A stretch of 5,347 nt of DNA from NCBI GenBank assembly GCA_016783995.1, contig JADHVN010000101.1, positions 1 through 5,347 on the forward strand, in the 5' to 3' direction. This DNA comes from Actinomycetota bacterium. GTDB taxonomy: Bacteria; Actinomycetota; Humimicrobiia; Humimicrobiales; Humimicrobiaceae. Below the pieces are notes generated by a model that had not been told where the DNA came from, ran no database searches, and was given only the letters and a program-made list of their open reading frames with translations. A program made the position numbers and the translations under genes. Below are positions 1-5,347 of the stretch, in pieces (positions within the stretch are counted from its first letter, which is position 1; every line of letters starts with the position of its first letter).

Positions 1-224
1 AAGCAACCCATAATCCTATCATGAATGGAATAATGAAAATTATAGGAGAAATGTTATATAAAGAAACTCAGAAAATTATTGAAATATCCAAAGATACCAG
101 GGTAAATACCATTGAAACTACCCGGAATTTGGTTCAGGCAATTAAACAACGAAATGCCGAGCAAGCGAAAGAATTAATGAGCGAACACATTAGGAATATT
201 AGAGCATCTTTAGAATCACACTAA
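1..224 (+). CDS. GntR-family transcriptional regulator, C-terminal end of FCD ligand-binding domain (5' truncated)
   Basis: The reading frame is open from the left edge (first whole codon at position 3) to a TAA at 222-224, so the gene starts outside the window. The visible ~73 residues begin ATHNPIM, which matches the 'A..NP(I/L)' turn of FCD domains, the effector-binding part of FadR-subfamily GntR repressors. The end fits the last FCD helices: TTRNLVQAIKQRNAEQA followed by a terminal SEHI, equivalent to the family pattern EHRxIxxAIxxxDxxxA...HL. The ATG at 21 is internal to this domain and is not a real start. The winged-helix DNA-binding half is not visible, so membership of the family rests on the C-terminal pattern alone. 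In this fragment the family's metal-binding histidine of the EHR motif is a threonine (codon 120-122), while the second histidine, 22 residues later, is kept. Lying just upstream of and codirectional with an importer cluster, it is a plausible local regulator of it. That role is inferred. Confidence 0.75.
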   Translation, partial: ATHNPIMNGIMKIIGEMLYKETQKIIEISKDTRVNTIETTRNLVQAIKQRNAEQAKELMSEHIRNIRASLESH

Positions 225-254
225 TCTCACCAATGAAGAACATAAGCGGGAAAA

Positions 255-283
255 TTGAAGCTAGTTTGTGAAAGCACTACTAT
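255..283 (+). promoter_or_regulatory. Candidate sigma-70-type promoter for the transporter cluster
   Basis: TTGAAG at 255-260 and TACTAT at 278-283 each match 4 of 6 consensus bases and are separated by the optimal 17 bases. If used, transcription would start near 290 and leave a leader of about 180 bases before the binding-protein gene. Weaker -10-like sequences lie further downstream (TATAAA at 337-342, TAGTAT at 343-348) in a very AT-rich stretch, but they lack a convincing -35. I saw no clear terminator after the regulator gene, so read-through from upstream is also possible. No obvious palindromic GntR operator was found. The sequence alone does not settle which promoter is used. Confidence 0.3.
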
Positions 284-289
284 CGAATA

Positions 290-472
290 ATGGGGAGGTG
301 ATTATTAGAAATAAAATATTTCTTAGGTAAGATTTTTATAAATAGTATATTTTAAAAAATTTTAGACGCAAATTTCGGATAATAGTAAAAAAGGAAGGTG
401 ATGAAAGCCTGAAAAGTTACACCATAGGGCTTATGAAGCTCTAAAAAATAAAAATTTTATTGGAGGAAAAAA
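290..472 (+). other. AT-rich untranslated leader with orphan SD-like sequences and a small hairpin
   Basis: No credible gene is present here. Two strong Shine-Dalgarno-like stretches occur with no proper ORF behind them: GGGGAGGTGAT (292-302), and AAGGAAGGTG (391-400), which directly abuts an ATG (401) that reads only Met-Lys-Ala-stop. An 8-bp stem with one G-U pair and a 3-base loop lies at 425-443. Short alternative pairings that use the same bases are possible: GGTG 397-400 with CACC 420-423, and AGCC 406-409 with GGCT 428-431. The real ribosome-binding site of the next gene, GGAGG at 462-466, is 6 bases before its ATG. I do not recognise a known riboswitch class here. The leader may be regulatory or may simply be non-functional spacer. 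Confidence 0.3.
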
Positions 473-1606
473 ATGAAAAGATTTAACAAAATTACATTAT
501 TAGTCTCAATAGTAGTAATGTGCTTGTTTTTGGCAGCATTTTCAGCACTAGGACAAGGGGGAAATTGGAAAATAGGCATAATGACTAACACGGTTACGCA
601 AAATGAGGAAGAGTACAGAGCAGCACAAAATATTCTTGCCAAATACGGGGAAGAGCATGTAATTCACATGACTTTCCCGGACAAGTTCATGGATGAGCAG
701 GAAACTACAATAGCTAATTTGGTAAGTATGGCTTCAGACCCGGATGTAAAAGCATTGATTATCTGCCAGGCATGTCCGGGTACTTCACCGGGTATAGACA
801 GTGTGAAGGAAATTAGAGGAAACGACCTTCTTATCATAGCAGGACAGCCTCAGGACGACCCACCGGTTATATCAGCCAGAGCTGATATAGTAATGCAGTT
901 GGATGAGATGGGGATGGGTTATGCGATACCGGCTCAGGCTAAGACTCAGGGAGCAAAAGTTTTTGTTCACTATTCATTCCCGAGACATATGTCCTACCCT
1001 CTTCTTTCCGCAAGAAGGGAGCTAATGAAAAAAGAGTGCGTAAGACTTGGGCTTGAGTTTGTAGATGCTACAGCTCCCGACCCCACCGGTGACGCGGGAA
1101 TTCCCGGAGCTCAACAGTTTATCCTGGAAGATGTTCCAAGAATGGTTAAGGAGCACGGTAAGGATACAGCCTTCTTCAGCACAAACTGCGCAATGCAGGT
1201 ACCGCTGATTAGCGCTGTAGTAAATACAGGAGCGATCTATCCGCAGCCCTGCTGCCCATCGCCTTTTCATGGATTCCCCTCGGCTTTAAATATAGGAATA
1301 CCCGAAGATAAGAAGGGTGATATCGGATATATGGTAAGCGAAATTACTAGGATAATGGCTGAAAAGGGCATGACTGGAAGAACTTCCACCTGGCCTGTAC
1401 CGATTTCCATGATGATGATCGAAGGCTCGGCAGAATATGCCAAGGCCTGGATTAACGGAGAAACCGCTGGCAAAATGGATATTCCTAAATTATCTGAGAA
1501 GCTTTTCGAGTATTCAGGGGTTAAAGTTAACCTGACCAAACTGGTAGAGGGCGGCACGACCTATGACAACTACTTCGTAATATTGATGGATTTCCTTAAT
1601 TTTTAG
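473..1606 (+). CDS. DUF3798-family secreted substrate-binding protein of an ABC importer
   Basis: A 377-residue exported protein, probably the solute receptor of the transporter encoded downstream; the ligand is unknown. Residues 1-27 form a signal peptide: basic MKRFNK, a hydrophobic core at 7-26, and a plausible signal peptidase I site ALG|Q after residue 27. The only cysteine in this segment, C17, sits in VVMC, a poor lipobox. The mature part starts with NWKIGIMTNTVTQNEEEYRAA (broken here across residues 31-51), which I recognise as the hallmark of DUF3798 proteins. The length is normal for that family. Alternating hydrophobic strands and helices (KIGIM, ALIIC, LLIIAG, KVFVHYSF, then TAFFSTN about residue 232) resemble the type I periplasmic-binding fold of sugar and nucleoside receptors; this is inference. 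Six cysteines remain in the mature chain, including CQAC at 98-101 and CC at 260-261. The start is supported by GGAGG at 462-466, 6 bases upstream. It is the first gene of the cluster, and a strong hairpin follows it. Confidence 0.85.
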   Translation: MKRFNKITLLVSIVVMCLFLAAFSALGQGGNWKIGIMTNTVTQNEEEYRAAQNILAKYGEEHVIHMTFPDKFMDEQETTIANLVSMASDPDVKALIICQACPGTSPGIDSVKEIRGNDLLIIAGQPQDDPPVISARADIVMQLDEMGMGYAIPAQAKTQGAKVFVHYSFPRHMSYPLLSARRELMKKECVRLGLEFVDATAPDPTGDAGIPGAQQFILEDVPRMVKEHGKDTAFFSTNCAMQVPLISAVVNTGAIYPQPCCPSPFHGFPSALNIGIPEDKKGDIGYMVSEITRIMAEKGMTGRTSTWPVPISMMMIEGSAEYAKAWINGETAGKMDIPKLSEKLFEYSGVKVNLTKLVEGGTTYDNYFVILMDFLNF

Positions 1607-1636
1607 GATAAACCGAAACAGACAGCCAAAGATAGG

Positions 1637-1672
1637 AAAGGTAAGGTTGCCTTTTAAGGCAACCTTACCTTT
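1637..1672 (+). terminator. Perfect 17-bp stem between binding protein and ATPase genes: leaky terminator or mRNA-stabilising hairpin
   Basis: Bases 1637-1653 and 1656-1672 are exact inverted repeats around a TT centre. In practice the innermost A-T pairs would open to form the loop. The 5' arm starts AAAGG and the 3' arm ends CCTTT, with one extra T and then GATTG, so only four T residues (1670-1673) follow the last C. The structure begins 31 bases after the binding-protein stop and ends 29 bases before the ATPase start. All genes point the same way, which argues for partial termination or 3'-end protection of the upstream message and not for a full stop. Such elements commonly keep binding protein above membrane components in ABC operons. 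The same repeat could act on the opposite strand, but no gene there needs it. Confidence 0.7.
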
Positions 1673-1700
1673 TGATTGAATTTAGAAGGTGGTGACCTGA

Positions 1701-3308
1701 ATGGCAACAGAGTACGCACTGCAAATGAAGAATATCGATAAGGATTATTATGGGAATAAGGTTCTAAAGGGAGTGAATTTATCAGTTAAGCCCGGGGAAA
1801 TACATGCTCTCATTGGAGAAAACGGCGCCGGCAAATCGACGCTTATGAATGTGCTTTTTGGCATGCCGGTGATACACTCTACCGGTGGGTTTACAGGTGA
1901 AGTTTATATAGGCGATGAGAAAGTAGACATAAAATCACCAAATGAGGTAATTAAAATGGGTATTGGGATGGTACATCAGGAGTTTATGCTCATACCTAAT
2001 TTTACAATTACTGAAAATATAAAACTCAACAGGGAGATAACAAGGGACAACTTTGTAAGTAGACTGTCCAAAAATAAAGAATTAAAGACCCTGGATAGCA
2101 GGTCAATGAATAACGATGCAAGAAAGTCCCTGGATACGATAGGACTTGGCATTGAAGAATGGGTAACAGTGGCAGGACTTCCTGTGGGACATATGCAGTT
2201 TGTGGAGATTGCCAGGGAGATAGACAAAACTGGGATTAAGCTTCTGGTGTTTGATGAACCCACTGCGGTGCTTACCGAAAGCGAAGCCGATATCCTTATA
2301 GCTGCCATGAAAAGATTGGCGGCGACAGGAATAGCCATACTTTTCATAACCCACAGGTTGGACGAAGTTATGCAGGTGGCGGACAATATTACTATCCTAA
2401 GGAATGGTGAGCTGGCTGCGACCAAAAAAAAAGGAGATACAAATGTAATGGAGCTTGCCGAAATAATGGTGGGAAGAAAAATAGATATAACCGACAAGTC
2501 AGAACAAACGGAGGATAATGGAGAAAAAGTGGTCATTCTGGAAATAAAAAATTTACATGTTGATATGCCCGGAGAAAGGATAAAAGGTGTAGATTTAGAA
2601 ATCACCAAAGGTGAAATCTTTGGGATTGGAGGGCTTACCGGCCAGGGCAAGGTAGGTATTGCCAACGGAATTATGGGACTTTGTTCAAGCAGCGGCGAAG
2701 TTTTTTTAAAAGGCGAAAAGTTTGAGCTTAACAATACTTATGTCGCTTTAAATAAAGGCTTGGCCTTTGTCTCGGAGGATAGGAGAGGGGTAGGATTATT
2801 ATTAGATTCTTCAGTAGAACTCAATATCGCAGTTACCACCATGCAAGTTAAAGATAAGTATTTAAAAAAAATTGGTTTTTTTAACCAAATAGATAGCAAG
2901 GGAATTAGAGAACATGCAGCTAAAATGATAAAGGAGTTAGACATAAGGTGCATGGAACCCCAGCAGTTGACAAGACAGCTCAGTGGGGGCAATCAGCAGA
3001 AGGTCTGTGTTGCCAAGGCTTTAACTCTGAGCCCCGAGGTGCTGTTCGTATCCGAGCCAACCCGGGGAATAGATATTGGAGCAAAAAAACTGATCCTTGA
3101 TTTACTGCTAAAACTGAACAAGGAATTGGGAATGACCATAGTCATGACCTCCAGCGAACTGGTCGAGCTTCGCTCCATATGCAACAGGATAGCGATGATT
3201 TATGGCGGAAAAGTTGAGGGTATTCTTAAACCCAGCGATAGCGATAGGAACTTTGGATTGATGATGACTGGAGAATATCGAAAGATGCACAGTAAGGAGG
3301 CCATATAA
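1701..3308 (+). CDS. Sugar/nucleoside-type ABC transporter ATP-binding protein with two fused nucleotide-binding domains
   Basis: A cytoplasmic ATPase of 535 residues, close to the usual ~500 of the RbsA/MglA/NupO type, that would energise import through the two permeases that follow. Domain 1 (about 5-260) has Walker A GENGAGKST (39-47), Q-loop VHQEF (Q93), a degenerate signature LPVGHMQ (160-166), Walker B LLVFDEP (181-187) and H-loop THR (H218). Domain 2 (about 278-525) has the altered Walker A GGLTGQGKV (310-318) with valine where Ser/Thr is expected, SEDR (358-361) at the Q-loop position, an intact signature LSGGNQQKV (427-435), a Walker B reading VLFVSEP (447-453) with serine in place of the aspartate, and SSE (484-486) at the H-loop position. 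The start is supported by AAGGTGGTGA at 1686-1695, 5 bases before ATG. A run of nine A residues lies at 2424-2432. The stop is one base before the next start, so the two genes are almost certainly cotranscribed. The family is certain; the substrate cannot be read from this subunit. Confidence 0.95.
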   Translation: MATEYALQMKNIDKDYYGNKVLKGVNLSVKPGEIHALIGENGAGKSTLMNVLFGMPVIHSTGGFTGEVYIGDEKVDIKSPNEVIKMGIGMVHQEFMLIPNFTITENIKLNREITRDNFVSRLSKNKELKTLDSRSMNNDARKSLDTIGLGIEEWVTVAGLPVGHMQFVEIAREIDKTGIKLLVFDEPTAVLTESEADILIAAMKRLAATGIAILFITHRLDEVMQVADNITILRNGELAATKKKGDTNVMELAEIMVGRKIDITDKSEQTEDNGEKVVILEIKNLHVDMPGERIKGVDLEITKGEIFGIGGLTGQGKVGIANGIMGLCSSSGEVFLKGEKFELNNTYVALNKGLAFVSEDRRGVGLLLDSSVELNIAVTTMQVKDKYLKKIGFFNQIDSKGIREHAAKMIKELDIRCMEPQQLTRQLSGGNQQKVCVAKALTLSPEVLFVSEPTRGIDIGAKKLILDLLLKLNKELGMTIVMTSSELVELRSICNRIAMIYGGKVEGILKPSDSDRNFGLMMTGEYRKMHSKEAI

Positions 3309-3309
3309 T

Positions 3310-4359
3310 ATGATTGAAGTTATTAAGAAATATTTAAATATGTTTGGTCTTCCAAGGCTTATAATTACAATGCTATTTATTACGGTTTGCATAGCGGCAG
3401 TGGTTTTAAAACTCCAAGTTTACTTAATAGCTTCCGATGTAATCAGAAGGTTCGGTATGTTTGGTATCCTGGCTCTGGCTATGGTGCCGTCTATACAATG
3501 TGGTACCGGTCCAAACTTTGCACTGCCTATAGGCATAATATGTGGGCTATTAGGTAGCCTTTTGGCAATCGAGTTTGGGCTGACTTCAAAATACCTCGGT
3601 TACGGCTTCATCTCAGCAGTACTTATCTCAATACCTTTTGCAGTCCTGTTCGGGTGGGTATATGGAATTCTTATCAACAAGATAAAGGGTTCTGAGATGC
3701 TAGTGGCGACATATACCGGGTTTTCAATTGTTTCCTTTATGCAGATAGGCTGGGTAATACTGCCCTTTAAGCATCCGCAATTAGTATGGCCAATTGGACA
3801 GGGCTTAAGGGTTACAATTTCAACGGATTCAACTTTTGGAGAGGTGCTTAACCGGTTATGGGGTTTTTACATCGCAGAGGTGTATATCCCAACAGGACTG
3901 CTGCTCTTCTTTTTTCTCTGCTGTACTCTCGTCTGGCTTTTCTCAAGAAGTAAAAAGGGGATTGCGTTAAAAACGGTAGGGGATAATCCAAAATTTGCTG
4001 TTGCATCGGGCATAGATGTAGACAAGAATAGAATCTTAGGTACAATTTTATCGATGGTCATAGGTGCTATAGGTATTATAGTATATTCACTAAGCTTTGG
4101 TTACATGCAGCTGTATTTGGCTCCCCTCTATATGGCTTTCCCGGCTGTTGCTGCAGTTCTAATTGGTGGAGCTACGACTAAAAAGATAAAAATATCCCAT
4201 GTGCTTATAGGGACCTTTTTATTCCAGGGTTTATTAACGGTTGTTCTACCGGTAGCTAATCAGGTATTTCCCGAAGGGAATCTATCCGAGGTGATTAGAA
4301 TGATAGTACAGAACGGAATAATATTATATGCACTTACTAAAGCTGGGGGGGGATTATAA
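3310..4359 (+). CDS. ABC transporter permease 1 (BPD_transp_2 / RbsC-like membrane subunit)
   Basis: A 349-residue integral membrane protein, very hydrophobic, with about 9-10 predicted membrane segments (roughly 15-35, 47-63, 69-90, 98-122, 132-152, 190-211, 244-263, 270-288, 296-315, 328-345). The cytoplasmic coupling loop is clear: SKKGIALKTVGDNPKFAVASGI (split here as residues 214-225 and 226-235). This matches the T.xG.xlxavGxNxxaAxxxGI pattern of permeases that partner RbsA-type ATPases. A motif GTGPNF (65-70) followed by IG (74-75) and G79 recurs in permease 2, and the two proteins also share a KGxEM element (KGSEM at 126-130), so the pair are divergent paralogues and probably heterodimerise. 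The start is supported by AAGGAGG at 3294-3300, 9 bases before ATG and inside the end of the ATPase gene. The 3' end contains eight consecutive G residues, and the stop overlaps the next start as TAATG. The family is sure; the transported compound is not evident. Confidence 0.92.
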   Translation: MIEVIKKYLNMFGLPRLIITMLFITVCIAAVVLKLQVYLIASDVIRRFGMFGILALAMVPSIQCGTGPNFALPIGIICGLLGSLLAIEFGLTSKYLGYGFISAVLISIPFAVLFGWVYGILINKIKGSEMLVATYTGFSIVSFMQIGWVILPFKHPQLVWPIGQGLRVTISTDSTFGEVLNRLWGFYIAEVYIPTGLLLFFFLCCTLVWLFSRSKKGIALKTVGDNPKFAVASGIDVDKNRILGTILSMVIGAIGIIVYSLSFGYMQLYLAPLYMAFPAVAAVLIGGATTKKIKISHVLIGTFLFQGLLTVVLPVANQVFPEGNLSEVIRMIVQNGIILYALTKAGGGL

Positions 4360-4361
4360 TG
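4345..4361 (+). promoter_or_regulatory. G8 run serving as atypical ribosome-binding site and possible -1 slippery site at the permease 1/permease 2 junction
   Basis: Eight G residues at 4345-4352 are followed by ATTATA and the start ATG at 4359-4361, whose A is the last base of permease 1's TAA. No GGAGG is present, so the G run, which can pair imperfectly with the 16S anti-SD, plus coupled re-initiation on TAATG must start permease 2. In the permease 1 frame the bases 4347-4353 read G GGG GGA, a heptamer of the X XXY YYZ form. A -1 shift there continues through ATT ATA into ATG of permease 2 with no stop. Whether slippage happens is unknown; the coupling itself is the safer reading. Confidence 0.45.
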
Positions 4362-5347
4362 GCTGAAGTTAGCGAGTTCAAAACTAATAAAACAAATAAA
4401 ACTAAGACATCTAATAGTATCAGGAAGTTTTTATTTGACAGAAGTGTGCCACTTCTGTTCATTGTTATCTGTTTTGCGGGAGTCTATTTCTCAAAGCTAC
4501 CCTTATTATTTATAGTGAGTACATTGCTGAAAAGGATAACAAGAAACTCCTTCATGGTCCTTTCCCTTGTCTTGCCGGTAATAGCCGGTGTGGGTCTCAA
4601 CTTCGGAATAGTCATCGGGGCTATGGCAGGACAATTTGCGATAATTGCCGTAACCCACTTTAAAGTTTCCGGTTTTCCCGGATTCATGTTGTGTATTCTG
4701 CTGACAATACCGATAGCGATAGTTTGTGGGATTTTAACCTCTATGCTTCTTAACAAAACTAAAGGTCAGGAAATGATTTCCAGTATGATTGCGGGGTTCT
4801 TTGCCAATGGAGTGTATCAGTTTATTCTTCTCTTTCTGGTTGGGACCTTAATACCCCTCAAGAATAAGGACCTTGTACTGAGCAGAGGTATAGGTATCAG
4901 AAATAACGTAGATCTATCAACTGCGACGGGAATTAAATATTCCCTTGATAATGTACTTCAATACCCGCTGTTTCATGTCTTAGCAGCTGTATCTGCAGTA
5001 GCTATAATAGTTATCTGTATAGATTATTATATAAAAAGAAAAAAAGAGGCGGATGGCAACAGAAATTTCGAATATCTTAGCCGTCTAATAACAGCAGGAT
5101 TCATCCTTGCAGTGAGCATGATGGCAATTATAACCAATTCGCCGCTGCTAATCATTAAACTTCCTATTATAACTTCTTTGGTTATAGCAGCATTGTGGCT
5201 GTTCAACGTTTTAATTATGAAAACCAAATTAGGACAGGATTTCAGATCGGTTGGGCAGGATATGGATATTGCAAAGGTTACAGGAATAAATGTCGATAGA
5301 GTAAGGACAATCGCTGTTACCATATCAATACTGCTTGCCGCGTGGGG
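4359..5347 (+). CDS. ABC transporter permease 2 (BPD_transp_2 family), 3' truncated
   Basis: The frame opens at ATG 4359 and stays open to the window edge, giving 329 complete codons plus two bases; the end is missing. A polar Lys/Thr/Asn-rich N-terminal tail (MAEVSEFKTNKTNKTKTSNS, residues 1-20) precedes the first membrane segment (about 29-47). Further segments lie near 50-77, 82-99, 108-131, 140-163, 203-222, 240-259, 264-286 and 314 onward. GVGLNF (77-82), IG (86-87) and G91 repeat the permease 1 motif exactly in spacing, and KGQEM (135-139) matches its KGSEM. The cytoplasmic coupling loop TKLGQDFRSVGQDMDIAKVTG (residues 289-309, one family motif) lies at the visible end. Compared with permease 1, about 67 more residues separate KGxEM from this loop, adding two membrane segments after a basic stretch KRKKE (226-230). 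The start overlaps the upstream stop (TAATG), which indicates translational coupling and equal production of the two halves of the channel. What follows beyond the window cannot be seen. Confidence 0.9.
   Translation, partial: MAEVSEFKTNKTNKTKTSNSIRKFLFDRSVPLLFIVICFAGVYFSKLPLLFIVSTLLKRITRNSFMVLSLVLPVIAGVGLNFGIVIGAMAGQFAIIAVTHFKVSGFPGFMLCILLTIPIAIVCGILTSMLLNKTKGQEMISSMIAGFFANGVYQFILLFLVGTLIPLKNKDLVLSRGIGIRNNVDLSTATGIKYSLDNVLQYPLFHVLAAVSAVAIIVICIDYYIKRKKEADGNRNFEYLSRLITAGFILAVSMMAIITNSPLLIIKLPIITSLVIAALWLFNVLIMKTKLGQDFRSVGQDMDIAKVTGINVDRVRTIAVTISILLAAW

Noticed and set aside
21..224. Stand-alone 67-residue protein starting at the ATG at 21
   Set aside because: The same frame is open upstream to the window edge, and the preceding residues ATHNPI belong to the conserved FCD pattern, so this is the end of a longer gene.
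365..379. GACGCAAA-like sequence reminiscent of a c-di-GMP (GEMM-I) riboswitch
   Set aside because: Only the short GACGCAAA string matches. The required paired stems, the following GCC element and the GGTAGC-type receptor are absent.
402..475. Short open stretch upstream of the receptor reading KPEKLHHRAYEALKNKNF as a leader peptide or gene remnant
   Set aside because: There is no start codon in this frame, and stop codons lie directly upstream; it is too short to tie to any family.
473..1606. Receptor as a Bmp/Med-type nucleoside-binding lipoprotein
   Set aside because: The gene order suggests it, but the N-terminal lipobox and Bmp hallmark sequences are missing, and the NWKIGIMTNTV...EEEYRAA pattern fits DUF3798.
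2424..2432. Run of nine A residues in the ATPase gene as a programmed frameshift site
   Set aside because: It encodes a Lys-Lys-Lys surface loop, reading continues normally into domain 2 in the original frame, and nothing suggests a useful shifted product.
1976..2734. A 252-codon open frame on the reverse strand inside the ATPase gene
   Set aside because: It is antisense to the clearly conserved ATPase domains, its translation is Ser/Ile/Pro-rich low-complexity with no recognisable domain, and it has no context. It is a shadow of the real gene, as are the other reverse frames.

Overview
The window carries one strand-uniform gene cluster, all on the + strand, that encodes most of an ABC importer. 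It is preceded by the tail of a transcriptional regulator. The order is: 3' end of a GntR/FCD-type regulator (1-224); a 248-base AT-rich leader/promoter region (225-472); a secreted substrate-binding protein that I recognise as a DUF3798 family member (473-1606); a perfect 17-bp hairpin (1637-1672); a sugar/nucleoside-type ABC ATPase with two nucleotide-binding domains in one chain (1701-3308); a first permease (3310-4359); and a second, different permease that starts in the TAATG overlap and runs off the end (4359-5347).

Organism: the DNA is AT-rich, arginine is mostly AGA/AGG, isoleucine ATA is common, and most genes have strong Shine-Dalgarno sequences. This fits an anaerobic low-GC bacterium, most likely a Clostridia-type Firmicute. 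The binding protein has an ordinary signal peptide with no lipobox, which is unusual for a monoderm, so a diderm anaerobe (Synergistota, Thermotogota, Halanaerobiales and similar) cannot be excluded. This is inference only.

How the parts work together: the binding protein would capture a small solute outside the membrane, the two unlike permeases would form a heterodimeric channel, and the fused ATPase would power it. The layout (binding protein, RbsA-like double ATPase, two permeases) matches nucleoside importers of the Bmp/NupOPQ type and AI-2 importers of the Lsr type. The binding protein, however, belongs to a family with no ligand known to me. The upstream regulator may control the cluster in response to a small effector, possibly the transported compound or a product of it. 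The hairpin between binding protein and ATPase would let the binding protein be made in excess.

The points most worth a second look are the unknown ligand of this cassette, the strongly asymmetric ATPase in which all the motif losses fall on one composite ATP site, a GGGGGGA slippery run that could fuse the two permeases by a -1 shift, an extra pair of membrane segments in permease 2, and a leader with orphan ribosome-binding-like sequences. No RNA genes, mobile elements, CRISPR arrays or attachment sites were seen.
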